Origin: Flavobacterium sp. SCGC AAA160-P02
Lineage (GTDB): Bacteria > Bacteroidota > Bacteroidia > Flavobacteriales > Flavobacteriaceae
Direction of reading: 5' to 3'
DNA length: 64,000 nt
NCBI GenBank assembly: GCA_000383355.1
Contig: KB911102.1
Location: 49,080 to 113,079, forward strand
Shown here: positions 34,751-44,283 of the stretch, piece by piece
Layout: each line of letters begins with the position of its first letter
Position numbering within the stretch: the first letter of the stretch is position 1
Translations under genes and position numbers: made by a program
The notes under the pieces: generated by a model
The model's input: the letters and a program-made list of their open reading frames with translations, nothing else
Database searches by the model: none
What the model was told of the DNA's origin: nothing

Positions 34751-35608
34751 TTATACTCTTATGGGTTCATTTTGAATTAAATCTATGTACAAGTTGATTT
34801 GTTGTTTTAGGTTTTTTCTTTCGTAAATTCCATCTAAAAAACCATGCTCTAAAACAAACTCTGAACGTTGAAACCCTTCAGGCAAATCTTTTCCTGTAGT
34901 ATCCCTTACTACCCTTGGCCCAGCAAAAGCTATTAAAGCATTAGGCTCTGCAATATTGATATCTCCCAACATGGCAAAAGAAGCCGTTGTTCCTCCTGTT
35001 GTTGGGTCTGTACATAAAGAAATATAAGGTATTTTTGCTTCTGCTAGTTGTGCAAGTTTAGCAGAGGTTTTTACCAATTGCATTAAAGATAAAGATGCCT
35101 CCATCATTCTTGCCCCACCAGATTTTGAAATCATCAAGAACGGGAGTTTGTTTTTGATCGAATATTCTATTGCTCTTGCAATTTTTTCACCAACAACACT
35201 TCCCATAGATCCTCCAATAAAGGAAAAGTCCATTGCTGCAATTACAATATCTTTGCCCAAAGATTTACCGACTGCTGTTCTAACGGCATCTTTTAGCTTG
35301 GTTTTTTCTTGCGCAGCTTTTAATCTGTCGGGATATTTTTTTGTGTCTTCAAATTTAAGAGGATCTTTTGCTGTAATATTAGAATTCAATTCTTTAAATC
35401 TATTGTCATCAAAAAGCATTTCAAAGTATTCTTTACTGCCTATTCTAACATGATAGCCATCTTCTGGGCTTACGTATAAATTTCGTTTTAATTCTTCAGT
35501 ATCTATTATTTTACCACTAGGAGTCTTATACCATAAGCCTTTTGGGGTATCTTTTTTTGCTTCTGTAGGCGTATTAATTCCTTTCTCTTTTCTTTTAAAC
35601 CAAGCCAT
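34751..35608 (-). CDS. accD: Acetyl-CoA carboxylase carboxyltransferase subunit beta, zinc-ribbon cysteines lost
   Basis: 285 residues. The crotonase-like carboxyltransferase core is intact: [58 protein letters not shown] and IAFAGPRVV. The N-terminal zinc ribbon region aligns ([31 protein letters not shown]), but the four cysteine positions are T29, G32, S47 and D50. With AccA it transfers CO2 from biotin to acetyl-CoA to make malonyl-CoA. It stands alone between rpsO and fbaA; accA is not in the window. Confidence 0.95.
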   Translation of the reverse strand: MAWFKRKEKGINTPTEAKKDTPKGLWYKTPSGKIIDTEELKRNLYVSPEDGYHVRIGSKEYFEMLFDDNRFKELNSNITAKDPLKFEDTKKYPDRLKAAQEKTKLKDAVRTAVGKSLGKDIVIAAMDFSFIGGSMGSVVGEKIARAIEYSIKNKLPFLMISKSGGARMMEASLSLMQLVKTSAKLAQLAEAKIPYISLCTDPTTGGTTASFAMLGDINIAEPNALIAFAGPRVVRDTTGKDLPEGFQRSEFVLEHGFLDGIYERKNLKQQINLYIDLIQNEPIRV

Positions 35609-35674
35609 ATACTACTAGTTAGTCGTCTGTTTTGTGTTATTAATTTAAGGAAATATCTCCTCAAGCTAAGTTGA

Positions 35675-35682
35675 CAAATTTA
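35675..35682 (-). promoter_or_regulatory. -7 box of accD
   Basis: Minus strand TAAATTTG, full TAnnTTTG match, 67 bases upstream of the accD start. Confidence 0.4.
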
Positions 35683-35716
35683 ATGGAATAATATGTAACT
35701 TTCCAATAAAAAAGAA

Positions 35717-35766
35717 AGTCTGTTTAAAGATTGAATTATAACTGCGATTCAATCTTTAAACAGACT
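35717..35766 (-). terminator. Long-stem terminator of fbaA
   Basis: Perfect 20-bp inverted repeat, arms 35717-35736 and 35747-35766, 10-base loop, followed on the minus strand by a T-rich stretch. It lies 23 bases after the fbaA stop. The stem is longer than others in the window. Confidence 0.8.
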
Positions 35767-35789
35767 CTTGTATTTTAAAACGTATCCTA

Positions 35790-36857
35790 CTATAATGTAT
35801 CTACATTATTTAAGTCCTCAAAAGCCTTTTTCAATCTAGTTTTGAAGGTAACTTCTCCTTCACGTAACCATTTTCTAGGATCATAATGTTTTTTATTAGG
35901 CTGATCTGCACCATCTGGATTTCCAATTTGGTTTGCTAAATAATCTGCCTTTCCTTGCATATAATCGCGAATTCCTTCAGTAAAAGCATATTGTAAATCG
36001 GTGTCAATATTCATTTTAATAACACCATAGCCAATAGATTCTCTAATTTCTTCAAGGGTAGAACCTGATCCACCATGAAATACAAAATCAATTGTATTGT
36101 GGGCTAGGTTGTGTTTTTGAGAAACATGCTCTTGAGAGTTTTTTAAGATTTTTGGAGTTAATTTTACATTTCCTGGCTTGTAAACTCCATGAACATTACC
36201 AAAGGCTGCAGCAATTGTAAATTGAGGACTAACCTTCATTAATTCTTCATATGCATAAGCAACTTCTTCTGGTTGTGTGTATAATTTAGAAACATCAATA
36301 TCTGAATTATCTACTCCATCTTCCTCTCCACCTGTGATTCCTAACTCAATTTCTAGAGTCATCCCCATTTTAGACATACGAGCTAAATAGGTTTTGCAAA
36401 TTTCAATATTTTCTTCAATTGGCTCTTCAGATAAATCAATCATATGAGAACTATAAAGTGGTTTTCCCGTAGCGGCAAAATGTTCTTCACTTGCGTCTAG
36501 TAAACCATCAATCCAAGGTAATAGCTTTTTTGCACAATGGTCTGTATGTAAAATAACAGGAACTCCGTAAGCTTCAGCTAATAAATGAATATGTTTTGCA
36601 CCTGCAACTCCGCCAGCTATTGCTGCTTTTTGGTTTTCGTTAGACAAACCTTTTCCTGCATTAAATTGTGCACCACCATTTGAGAACTGAATAATTACAG
36701 GAGCATTTAAATCTTTAGCTGTTTCTAATACAGCATTAATTGTATTTGAACCAACAACATTTACAGCTGGTAAAGCAAATGCTTTCTCTTTGGCTAGTTT
36801 AAAAATAGCTTGAACTTCTTTACCTGTTGCAACTCCTGGTTTGATATTGTGACTCAT
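35790..36857 (-). CDS. fbaA: Fructose-bisphosphate aldolase class II
   Basis: 355 residues from the ATG at 36857 (MSHNIKPGVATG); an upstream in-frame ATG at 36893 falls in the promoter region and is rejected. Class IIA zinc aldolase motifs are visible: VILHTDHCAKKLLPW with the zinc His and catalytic Asp, LEIELGITGGEEDGVDN, FGNVHGVYKPGNV, FHGGSGST and MNIDTDLQYAFTEGI. It splits and makes fructose-1,6-bisphosphate, working with fbp in gluconeogenesis. Monocistronic, with its own terminator. Confidence 0.96.
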   Translation of the reverse strand: MSHNIKPGVATGKEVQAIFKLAKEKAFALPAVNVVGSNTINAVLETAKDLNAPVIIQFSNGGAQFNAGKGLSNENQKAAIAGGVAGAKHIHLLAEAYGVPVILHTDHCAKKLLPWIDGLLDASEEHFAATGKPLYSSHMIDLSEEPIEENIEICKTYLARMSKMGMTLEIELGITGGEEDGVDNSDIDVSKLYTQPEEVAYAYEELMKVSPQFTIAAAFGNVHGVYKPGNVKLTPKILKNSQEHVSQKHNLAHNTIDFVFHGGSGSTLEEIRESIGYGVIKMNIDTDLQYAFTEGIRDYMQGKADYLANQIGNPDGADQPNKKHYDPRKWLREGEVTFKTRLKKAFEDLNNVDTL

Positions 36858-36890
36858 TTTTTTTGTTTTAAATGATTGAAATTTAGGAAT

Positions 36891-36898
36891 CAAAAGTA
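36891..36898 (-). promoter_or_regulatory. -7 box of fbaA
   Basis: Minus strand TACTTTTG, full TAnnTTTG match, 34 bases before the MSHNIK start. Confidence 0.45.
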
Positions 36899-36985
36899 AT
36901 CAAAAAATAGCTATGAGGAGAAGATTTTGGCTCAGATGAGCTTAAAAATCATCGAAATCGTTGTAGCAGAAATGGTGATATTATT

Positions 36986-39499
36986 TTAAAAAGGATAATT
37001 TATTCCAATGTTATAAACTGCGTTTGAAAAGTTGTAATTTCTAAACCATTTATTACTTTCTAAGTAGGGTTCGTGCATTTTAAAACCAAGGTCTAATCTA
37101 AAGACTAAAAAACTAAAATCGTACCTGAGTCCAAAACCAGAACCAACAGCAATATCTTTTACTGAATTTAATCCATTGAATCTTGCTTCTTCTTCAGCAA
37201 AAATAGAATTTGTGATGTCCCATATGTTTCCTGCATCAACAAATAAGGCTCCTTTTAAACTTCCAAACAAATCAAATCTATATTCTGCACTGGTTAAAAA
37301 CTTAAGACTTCCAATATTATATTCTAATCCAGAATTTCGACTTCCAGGACCTAAGTCATAAGTTTGCCAAGCTCTAATATCATTTGACCCCCCAGCAAAA
37401 TAACTTTTTGTGAAAGGAATTGCTGAATTATCGTAAGGAATAATTGCACCAATAAAACTTCTAAAACCAATAACTGAACTATCATCTATTTCCCAAAATT
37501 TCTTATACTCTATGTCTGTTTTAAAATACTGAGCTAGCGGAATATTAAAAATAGTTTTCCTATTGTTATTGTCTTTTTTATTAGACAATAAACCTCCAAT
37601 ATTTCCAGAGTTGGCAATTCTTATTTTAAAAAAGGAAAAATTATTATCTCTAAAGTCCTGCTGATTATTATAGGTAAAAGAATAAGCTATTGTTGGAATT
37701 AAAAAATCTGATGTAATGATATTGTACCTGTCTAAAATATTTAAATTGTTTCTGTATGAATCTGGATTGTTGGATTGAAAGTTAGAATCGTTAAAAATAG
37801 TTCTCATAAACGAAACAGTTTCCTGTTGTCTTTCTAAATTATAATCTGGATCGTTAAAAAACTCTTTTGCAATAGAATTAAGTTTAATATATTCAGAATT
37901 GTAGATATCAAAGTAATTCCCAATTCTTAAGTTTCTTACATATTGAGTATTGAAAACATCTAATTGAATTGTTTTTTTTGAATTATACTGCCATTTGTAA
38001 TCAATTAATGCTGTGACCGTTTCTCTATCTAGTCCAATATTTTGCTGAATACTTGTTCCTAATGTAAACATAGTTCTTGGAGACATCCTCTTTGGAACTA
38101 ATTTGTTAATTCCGAAAGGCGCGACAAAACGTGGAATTTCTAGAGACATATCTGCTCCAATTTCCCATGAGTTGAAAAAGCGTTCTTCTTTATTTGCATC
38201 TTGAGAAGCATTAAAAAAAGAACTTAAAAACGAGAGTTTAAAGATTTCGGCACCTTTAAAGATATTTCTGTTTACAATAGAAAACTTAGCAGAAACGCCA
38301 AGGTCTCTTATGTTAGAGTGTGTGAGTTCTGTTTCTAAATCTAAACTAAATTTATCTAGAGGTGTCAGAAAAATTGAAACATCTAGTTGGTTATTTAGGC
38401 TGTCTACTGTTTCATATTTGATATTGGTAACTTTAAAGTTTCTTAATGATTTTAAATGTTTTCTCGTTAGATTCCTTAGAGAATCTGCATACACTTCATT
38501 GGGTTTAATAAAGATAGATTCAGATAATAGTTTTGGATTGTATTTTATTTTCTTATGAGCAAGAAAGTTAATTCCTTGATAGTTTATAGAGTCTAGGTAT
38601 GGACTGTCTTTTTCAGTAAAAGAATAATCAGTAAAAACAGTTACTTTTCTCAGTTTTTGAATATAATAAGGCTTTAAAACATACTCCCCATTTGTTTTTA
38701 AAACTCTTTTTTTATCAAAAATAACAAGATCAACATTTGTTTTGTAATTATTTGTGTTAGCAGAATCTATGTTGTAGTACCCCAAATCACTTTCTGTGAA
38801 GTGATAAATACCACTATTTCTAAAAAGATTGGTGATTCTTTTTGCTTCTTTAATAAAATTAGTTTCATTAAATTGGTCTCCAGTTTTTAAATAAGATGAT
38901 GCTTTTTTAGATTGATATAAAGAATCTAAAACAGGTGATTTTATTTTTGTTATTATAGCATCTAAAAAAGTTGGGCGACCTGTATTTATGATGTAATTGA
39001 TACTGGCTTTTTTATTTTTTAATAGCTCTTTTTTTGAACTTACATCTACTCTAAAATACCCATTATTTTTATGGTAGGCATTTAGGTTATTGATTGTTTT
39101 TTTAATTTTATCATCATTAATTATTATTGGAGATTGGCCATTTTTTAAAAACCAATTATTTAAGCCAATCATACTTTTAGCATAAGATATGCTTTGCTTT
39201 TCAGAAAAAATATTTTTTATAAAATTGTATGTTTTAGGTTTGGTTTTACCCCATTCTGATGGCTTTTTAGGTTTTGTATTGTCTCCTAAATTATAGAAAT
39301 ATAAAGAAAGAGGAAGTCCTAATGTTTTACTGTTAGGTTTTTGAACTAATAATTCATTTAAATCTGTATTAGTGTTTTTCTTTTCATTAACTGTAATTGT
39401 ATTTTGTGTCAGTAAAAACTGAGAATCTTGCACTCTTTTAACAGAGCTGCATGCAGACAAAAACAATGTCAATAAAAAGAAAATAAAGATTTTTTTCAT
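36986..39499 (-). CDS. tamL: TamA-like outer-membrane assembly lipoprotein (TamL)
   Basis: 837 residues from the ATG at 39499 (MKKIFIFFLL). A lipoprotein signal ends at C17 (FLSACSSVK), unusual for the Omp85 superfamily outside Bacteroidota. Several POTRA-like segments follow (about 120-440), then a 16-strand surface-antigen barrel with the conserved block FTKSYFAGGSNDIRAWQTYDLGPGS and a terminal aromatic strand ending GINYPF. TamL proteins work with TamB in outer-membrane biogenesis. TamB is not next to it here. It is divergent from the RNA methyltransferase gene. Confidence 0.85.
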   Translation of the reverse strand: MKKIFIFFLLTLFLSACSSVKRVQDSQFLLTQNTITVNEKKNTNTDLNELLVQKPNSKTLGLPLSLYFYNLGDNTKPKKPSEWGKTKPKTYNFIKNIFSEKQSISYAKSMIGLNNWFLKNGQSPIIINDDKIKKTINNLNAYHKNNGYFRVDVSSKKELLKNKKASINYIINTGRPTFLDAIITKIKSPVLDSLYQSKKASSYLKTGDQFNETNFIKEAKRITNLFRNSGIYHFTESDLGYYNIDSANTNNYKTNVDLVIFDKKRVLKTNGEYVLKPYYIQKLRKVTVFTDYSFTEKDSPYLDSINYQGINFLAHKKIKYNPKLLSESIFIKPNEVYADSLRNLTRKHLKSLRNFKVTNIKYETVDSLNNQLDVSIFLTPLDKFSLDLETELTHSNIRDLGVSAKFSIVNRNIFKGAEIFKLSFLSSFFNASQDANKEERFFNSWEIGADMSLEIPRFVAPFGINKLVPKRMSPRTMFTLGTSIQQNIGLDRETVTALIDYKWQYNSKKTIQLDVFNTQYVRNLRIGNYFDIYNSEYIKLNSIAKEFFNDPDYNLERQQETVSFMRTIFNDSNFQSNNPDSYRNNLNILDRYNIITSDFLIPTIAYSFTYNNQQDFRDNNFSFFKIRIANSGNIGGLLSNKKDNNNRKTIFNIPLAQYFKTDIEYKKFWEIDDSSVIGFRSFIGAIIPYDNSAIPFTKSYFAGGSNDIRAWQTYDLGPGSRNSGLEYNIGSLKFLTSAEYRFDLFGSLKGALFVDAGNIWDITNSIFAEEEARFNGLNSVKDIAVGSGFGLRYDFSFLVFRLDLGFKMHEPYLESNKWFRNYNFSNAVYNIGINYPF

Positions 39500-39522
39500 G
39501 AAACGTACTCGCAATATAAATT

Positions 39523-39530
39523 CAAAAATA
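39523..39530 (-). promoter_or_regulatory. -7 box of tamL
   Basis: Minus strand TATTTTTG. A plus-strand TACTTTTG at 39532-39539 lies one base away and could serve the divergent methyltransferase gene. Confidence 0.35.
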
Positions 39531-39637
39531 CTACTTTTGATTACTTTATTAAGATAAAAACTTTTCTGAGTCGTCTATAAGAGAAAGACGCTTAGGTTTT
39601 ATTGTTTTTTTTTAGTGAAACAAAACCAGTTTAATTC

Positions 39638-40357
39638 ATGAGTTTATCTAAAAATCATCTAAAACTTATAACAAGTTTATCTCAAAAAAAGTATAGGCAC
39701 AAGTACAAATTATTTGTAGTTGAGGGAATGAAAGTTGTTCAAGAGTTTTTAAATTCATCGTATGAATTAGAAATCTTATTTTCTACAGAAAGTAGTTTTT
39801 CATATTTAGATAATTTTATTGAAGTTTCTGAACAAGAGTTAAAAAAGATCAGTAGTTTAAAAACACCAAATAAAGTGGTAGCTTTATTTAAAATACCAGT
39901 GGAGAAAAACAGCAACTCTTCTGGTTTGATAGTCGCTTTAGATGCTATTAATGATCCAGGAAACTTGGGAACTATTATTCGTTTGTGTGATTGGTTTGGT
40001 GTAGATAAACTTCTTTGTTCAAAAGAAACGGTAGATTGTTATAATACAAAAGTTGTACAATCAAGCATGGGTTCGTTAACTAGGGTAGCTATCTCTTATA
40101 TTGATTTAAAAGAATATTTATTGTCGGTTTCCATTCCTATTTTTATAGCGGATATGGATGGAGATAATGTTTATGAAATGAAGCCTCCAGCTTCAGCAGT
40201 TTTAGTTATGGGAAATGAAGCTAATGGAATCTCTAATTCTATAAAAGAAATAGTTAGCACTAAGATTACTATACCAAGGTACGGGGACTCTCAGCTAACA
40301 GAAAGCTTAAATGTAGCTACTGCTACTGCTATTTTATTAAGTGAATTCCGAAGATAG
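39638..40357 (+). CDS. TrmH/SpoU family RNA methyltransferase
   Basis: 239 residues. A short substrate-binding N-terminal part (LITSLSQKKYRHKYKLFVVEGMKVVQEFL) is followed by the SPOUT knot: ALDAINDPGNLGTIIRLCDWFG (motif 1 with the catalytic Arg), MGNEANGIS (motif 2) and RYGDSQLTESLNVATATAILL (motif 3). It 2'-O-methylates an rRNA or tRNA; the site is not predictable. Convergent with porT, with only 2 bases between the stops. The tamL / methyltransferase / porT / ubiE neighbourhood is familiar in flavobacteria. Confidence 0.9.
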   Translation: MSLSKNHLKLITSLSQKKYRHKYKLFVVEGMKVVQEFLNSSYELEILFSTESSFSYLDNFIEVSEQELKKISSLKTPNKVVALFKIPVEKNSNSSGLIVALDAINDPGNLGTIIRLCDWFGVDKLLCSKETVDCYNTKVVQSSMGSLTRVAISYIDLKEYLLSVSIPIFIADMDGDNVYEMKPPASAVLVMGNEANGISNSIKEIVSTKITIPRYGDSQLTESLNVATATAILLSEFRR

Positions 40358-40359
40358 AT

Positions 40360-41067
40360 TTATTCAAAAGCAAAGTTTAGAAAAACTCCTCGTGTAGAAA
40401 ATATATTAATAGGTGATGTCCAAGGGCTATTGCCATTATTATCATCTATAAGCTCCCTATTCATTGCAAATACTCCTCGAATAGAAGGTGAAAATTTAAA
40501 AAAGGATAAGTAGACGTCAACACCAATACCAAATTCATACATGAAATTACTAGTTTTCATTCTAAATTCTCCACTAAAATTATCATCAGAATTTTCTTGA
40601 TTACTTGAAAAATTATGATCGTAAGATACACCAGCAAGCACATAAGGCCTTACGTTATTCCATCTATCTGTACTAAATTTCAAAACCAATGGAAGATGTA
40701 GGTACGTAGAGCCAATTTCGCGAACACTATCCCTCTCGGTCAGCAAAGATGGACTATTATTAAAATAAATAGTTTTTGAATTGCTAATTAGGCCTGGTTC
40801 AAAACGCAAATTAATATTTTTATGAATTCGAAGATCTGTAATTAAACCCACATTAAAACCAGCTGTAGGTTTTATTTCAACAACGGTACTAGGAAAATTA
40901 CTTGGCCTGTAATTTACTTTAAAATCGTTTTTATTAAGTCCTAAATAAAAACCATAATGAATCTTTGGGTCATCAAAAGTAGGTAGGTTGTCTACATTTC
41001 TTCTTTTTTGAGCAGTAGCAGATAGAACAAACAAACAACAAACAATAAAGAAGACTATTTTTTTCAT
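40360..41067 (-). CDS. porT: Type IX secretion protein PorT/SprT
   Basis: 235 residues from the ATG at 41067 (MKKIVFFIVC); an upstream in-frame start would overlap ubiE. Signal peptide ends near TAQKRRN. The family features are PKIHYGFYLGLNKNDFKV, GFNVGLITDLRIHKNINLRFEPGL, LPLVLKFSTDRWNNVRPYVLAGVSYDHNF and a final ASP-like beta-strand ending GVFLNFAFE, an outer-membrane beta-barrel. PorT/SprT is required for type IX secretion in Porphyromonas and Flavobacterium. It follows ubiE by one base, the order known from F. johnsoniae. Confidence 0.93.
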   Translation of the reverse strand: MKKIVFFIVCCLFVLSATAQKRRNVDNLPTFDDPKIHYGFYLGLNKNDFKVNYRPSNFPSTVVEIKPTAGFNVGLITDLRIHKNINLRFEPGLISNSKTIYFNNSPSLLTERDSVREIGSTYLHLPLVLKFSTDRWNNVRPYVLAGVSYDHNFSSNQENSDDNFSGEFRMKTSNFMYEFGIGVDVYLSFFKFSPSIRGVFAMNRELIDDNNGNSPWTSPINIFSTRGVFLNFAFE

Positions 41068-41068
41068 A

Positions 41069-41797
41069 TTATTTAGTAGCAGAGTATATTGTAGCAACGC
41101 CAAACGTAACAGGTGTATGTATTGTATTTATAAACCCATTTTTTTTTAAAATATTGTTGAAGGTCTCGCCAAAAGGAAAATAATTTGCAGATTCACTCAG
41201 ATAAGAGTAGGCTACTTTATCTTTAGAAAATAGTTTCCCGATCATAGGTAAAATAATAGAGGTATAAAATTTATAACCTTGTTTGAACGGAAATTTTGTT
41301 GGGTTTGATGTTTCTAAAATAACAAATGTTCCTTTAGGTTTTAATACGCGTCTTATTTCGGTAAGCCCTTTGTCTAAATTAGCAAAATTTCTAACACCAA
41401 ATGATACCGTGATTGCATCAAATGTATTGTCTTCAAAAGGCATGTTCTCAGAATCACCAACAACCATTTCTATTTTATCAGTTAATTTTGCTCTAGCTAT
41501 TTTTTCTTTCCCTACAGCCAGCATTCCTTCTGAAATATCTAATCCAATAATTTTTTGTGGTTGTAATGTAGACATCATTAATGCTAAATCTCCTGTTCCA
41601 GTGGCAATATCTAAAATTTGTTGAGGTTTATTTTTAGAAATAATTTTCACTACTTTTTTTCTCCAACTAATATCTATCCCAAATGAAATAACTCTATTTA
41701 AGTCATCATAGTTTTTAGAAATATTGTTAAACATTGTAGCTACTTGCTCTTTTTTACCTAGGTCAGAATCTTTATAAGGTTTAATTGTTTTCGACAT
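41069..41797 (-). CDS. ubiE: Demethylmenaquinone methyltransferase
   Basis: 242 residues. The SAM-binding motif I is [15 protein letters not shown], followed by the MenG/UbiE signatures [36 protein letters not shown] and the [17 protein letters not shown] block. In an organism of this group it makes menaquinone (menG function) rather than ubiquinone. It is the upstream partner of porT, with the porT ATG one base after the ubiE stop. Confidence 0.95.
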   Translation of the reverse strand: MSKTIKPYKDSDLGKKEQVATMFNNISKNYDDLNRVISFGIDISWRKKVVKIISKNKPQQILDIATGTGDLALMMSTLQPQKIIGLDISEGMLAVGKEKIARAKLTDKIEMVVGDSENMPFEDNTFDAITVSFGVRNFANLDKGLTEIRRVLKPKGTFVILETSNPTKFPFKQGYKFYTSIILPMIGKLFSKDKVAYSYLSESANYFPFGETFNNILKKNGFINTIHTPVTFGVATIYSATK

Positions 41798-41845
41798 CTT
41801 ATTTTTATCTATTAGAGATAAACACGTTATTTAATTTAGTAGAAA

Positions 41846-42754
41846 TTACCCATTGATAGCAACTACCTCACTAATTTCATTTGGAAGCATTTCCTTTAAC
41901 ATTGTTTCAATTCCGTTTTTTAAAGTAATGGTAGAAGATGGGCATCCACTACAGGCACCTTGTAAAATTACACTTACAACCTTACTTTCTTCATCGTAAG
42001 ACTTAAAAGCAATATTACCACCATCAGAAGCAACTGCAGGTCGAATATATTCATCTAAAATAGCTATAATCTTTCCAGGCGTACCATCTAAACCATCTGT
42101 AGTAGCTTCTTCTTTTTCTTTTTTTGTAGTGCTTTCTGTTTTAGGAAGCTCTTTAATGATGGTTTTATTGTCTTGAAGATACGTACTGATAAAATTTCTT
42201 ACTTCAGCATACACATCATTCCATTCAACAACATCAAACTTGGTAATAGAGATGTAATTTTCAGAGATAAATACTCCTTTTACGAAAGAGAATCCAAATA
42301 AGGCTTGTGCTAATGGAGAAGACTTACTTGCTTCTTCAATATTTTTATATTCAACATCTGTAGCTGTCAAAGATTTATTGGTGCCAAACTTCATGGCTGA
42401 AGGATTTGGAGTTACTTCTGCATAGACTTCTATAGCTTCTTTTTTTCTGGAATTGTCTGTTTCCTTTACAGCAATATTTCCAGCTTGAAGATAGGCTTCA
42501 ATTTGCTCTCTTACTTCCTCTTGTACATCACTCCATTCAATAATATCAAATCGTTGTATGGCAATAAAATTTGCTGTAATAAATACCTTTTTTACAAAAG
42601 GCAGATAAAATAATTGTTGCGCTAAAGGAGATTTTTTAGCATCATCTATATTATTAAATTCATAACTACCTCCGTTAATTAAAATTTGAGTACTTACAAA
42701 TTTTAAGATATTATCGTTGTTAGTAGACTGAATTGTAATTGTTTGTGAACTCAT
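41846..42754 (-). CDS. NifU-like Fe-S scaffold with two tandem Nfu N-domains
   Basis: 302 residues. Two copies of the Nfu/scaffold N-domain occur: residues about 6-100 (KFVSTQILINGGSYEFNNI, SPLAQQLFYLPFVKKVFI) and about 105-195 (TPNPSAMKFGTNKSLTATDVE, SPLAQALFGFSFVKGVFI). A charged linker precedes the C-terminal NifU domain with C268-S-G-C271, which holds a [4Fe-4S] cluster for transfer to apoproteins. Classical Nfu has one N-domain; the first copy lacks the NPNAMKF-type motif, so it is degenerate. It lies upstream of ubiE on the same strand, 48 bases away. Confidence 0.92.
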   Translation of the reverse strand: MSSQTITIQSTNNDNILKFVSTQILINGGSYEFNNIDDAKKSPLAQQLFYLPFVKKVFITANFIAIQRFDIIEWSDVQEEVREQIEAYLQAGNIAVKETDNSRKKEAIEVYAEVTPNPSAMKFGTNKSLTATDVEYKNIEEASKSSPLAQALFGFSFVKGVFISENYISITKFDVVEWNDVYAEVRNFISTYLQDNKTIIKELPKTESTTKKEKEEATTDGLDGTPGKIIAILDEYIRPAVASDGGNIAFKSYDEESKVVSVILQGACSGCPSSTITLKNGIETMLKEMLPNEISEVVAING

Positions 42755-42778
42755 TTTTTCTTGTTAGTAAATGAAGTG

Positions 42779-42786
42779 CAAAATTA
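42779..42786 (-). promoter_or_regulatory. -7 box of the Nfu gene
   Basis: Minus strand TAATTTTG, full TAnnTTTG match, 25 bases upstream of the ATG. Confidence 0.45.
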
Positions 42787-42878
42787 CTGCAAAAAAAATG
42801 AATAGATATGTTAAATAGAGATAAAATAGCTCTTCAAATTTTGTGATAATATTTCTTAAAATACACTGAGTAGTGCAA

Positions 42879-44264
42879 TTATAGATGTACTGAAAACCCG
42901 GCAGTTACCATAGTATTATCTATGTTTAATTCAGCAGCTTCTACCTGATTATACTGCGGGTAAAAGTCGTAAAGTCCGGTTTTATTGCTGTTGGTGTAAG
43001 CAAGGTTAAATTTTACCCATCCAAAATTATATCCAAACCCCAAAGAATAGCTTTGTAGATCATCTGATGCTATCGCTCTCACGTCTGGGCTTTGCTCATA
43101 TATATATCCACCTCTAATACTTAGTTTTTTAATTCTCCATTCTGTCCCAAGATGAAGTGCATCAACTTTTCTTAATTGATTATCGAAAAATAAATTCTCC
43201 TCAGAAAAATCATCTCCAGATAAATTTAAACCACGATAGTTCTTTGTTGAATAATCTAAACTGATCAATCCAAATTTTCCAAAAATTATAGCGGTACTTG
43301 CTGTAATTTTACTTGGAGTTCTTAATTTATATAGCAAGCCTTGTGTTGGTAAATTACCACCAAAAGTATTGTCATAGATGATATCATCATTACTTACTTC
43401 AATTTCAGTATCTCCAAAAAAACCATCATTATTTGTGATGTTGGTATTTTCAATGATTTCGGTAAACCAAGTGGGAGACTGATAGCTAATACCTAAACGA
43501 AAAGCATTTGTTGGTTTGTAAATAACTCCTGCACTTAAAGAAAACCCAACACCAGTTGTGAAGTTTTCTTGGTAAAGACGAGCATTTAAAGTGTTGTTAT
43601 TTCCATCATTATTGTTTTCTCTTAAAATTGTTTGCTGACTAAAATTGAGATCATAAAAATTTAAACCAGCTCCAACATGCATTTTTTCTTCATAGACCCC
43701 TGAAAAAGCAAAGCTTAATTCGGACATGTCTCCATTGTAAAAGTTAGATAATTGTTGATTATCTGCAATATCATACACTAATTGATTTTCACTATTATCT
43801 AACGGAAAGTTATCAAACGAAGCAAAACCACTAGTTCCTTTAGCAATAAATGTATCTTCAAAATCTGCTAAAACCCTATAATTTATACCCATTGCTAATT
43901 TAGACCATTCGTCACTTGTGTAGTTGTTAAAAGTAAATACTACACCAGCATTTGATACTTTAAAGAAATCTTGTTGAGTTGTTGTTGAATTTCCATAATA
44001 AGTTGTTAAGTAATCTGTGCTTCTAGATTGAAAAGCTATAGATGCATTGCTATCGTTAAATATAGATATTCCAGCAGGGTTTATCGTCATAGCAGTTACA
44101 TCTCCACCTACAGCTCCAAAAGCACCTCCCATTGCAACAAACCGGGCACTTCCATTTCTATCATTTCTTGAAAACATAGTAGATAAATCCTCGTAGCCTA
44201 ACGATTGAGAATAGGATGTATAACTCACTGCGGCAAAAGCCACAAAAAGGATAATTTTTTTCAT
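42879..44264 (-). CDS. OmpP1/FadL family outer-membrane transport protein
   Basis: 461 residues with a signal peptide (MKKIILFVAFAAVSYTSYSQ). The mature start SLGYEDLSTMFSRNDRNGSARFVAMGGAFGAVGGDVTAMTINPAGIS is the N-terminal hatch pattern of FadL-type barrels, with NPAG conserved. Many amphipathic strands follow and the end is aromatic/hydrophobic. Such porins move hydrophobic compounds across the outer membrane; relatives are sometimes labelled hemin receptor, for which nothing here gives support. It follows the low-complexity lipoprotein gene by 19 bases, a likely operon. Confidence 0.85.
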   Translation of the reverse strand: MKKIILFVAFAAVSYTSYSQSLGYEDLSTMFSRNDRNGSARFVAMGGAFGAVGGDVTAMTINPAGISIFNDSNASIAFQSRSTDYLTTYYGNSTTTQQDFFKVSNAGVVFTFNNYTSDEWSKLAMGINYRVLADFEDTFIAKGTSGFASFDNFPLDNSENQLVYDIADNQQLSNFYNGDMSELSFAFSGVYEEKMHVGAGLNFYDLNFSQQTILRENNNDGNNNTLNARLYQENFTTGVGFSLSAGVIYKPTNAFRLGISYQSPTWFTEIIENTNITNNDGFFGDTEIEVSNDDIIYDNTFGGNLPTQGLLYKLRTPSKITASTAIIFGKFGLISLDYSTKNYRGLNLSGDDFSEENLFFDNQLRKVDALHLGTEWRIKKLSIRGGYIYEQSPDVRAIASDDLQSYSLGFGYNFGWVKFNLAYTNSNKTGLYDFYPQYNQVEAAELNIDNTMVTAGFSVHL

Positions 44265-44283
44265 AGTTACTTGTTTAGATATT

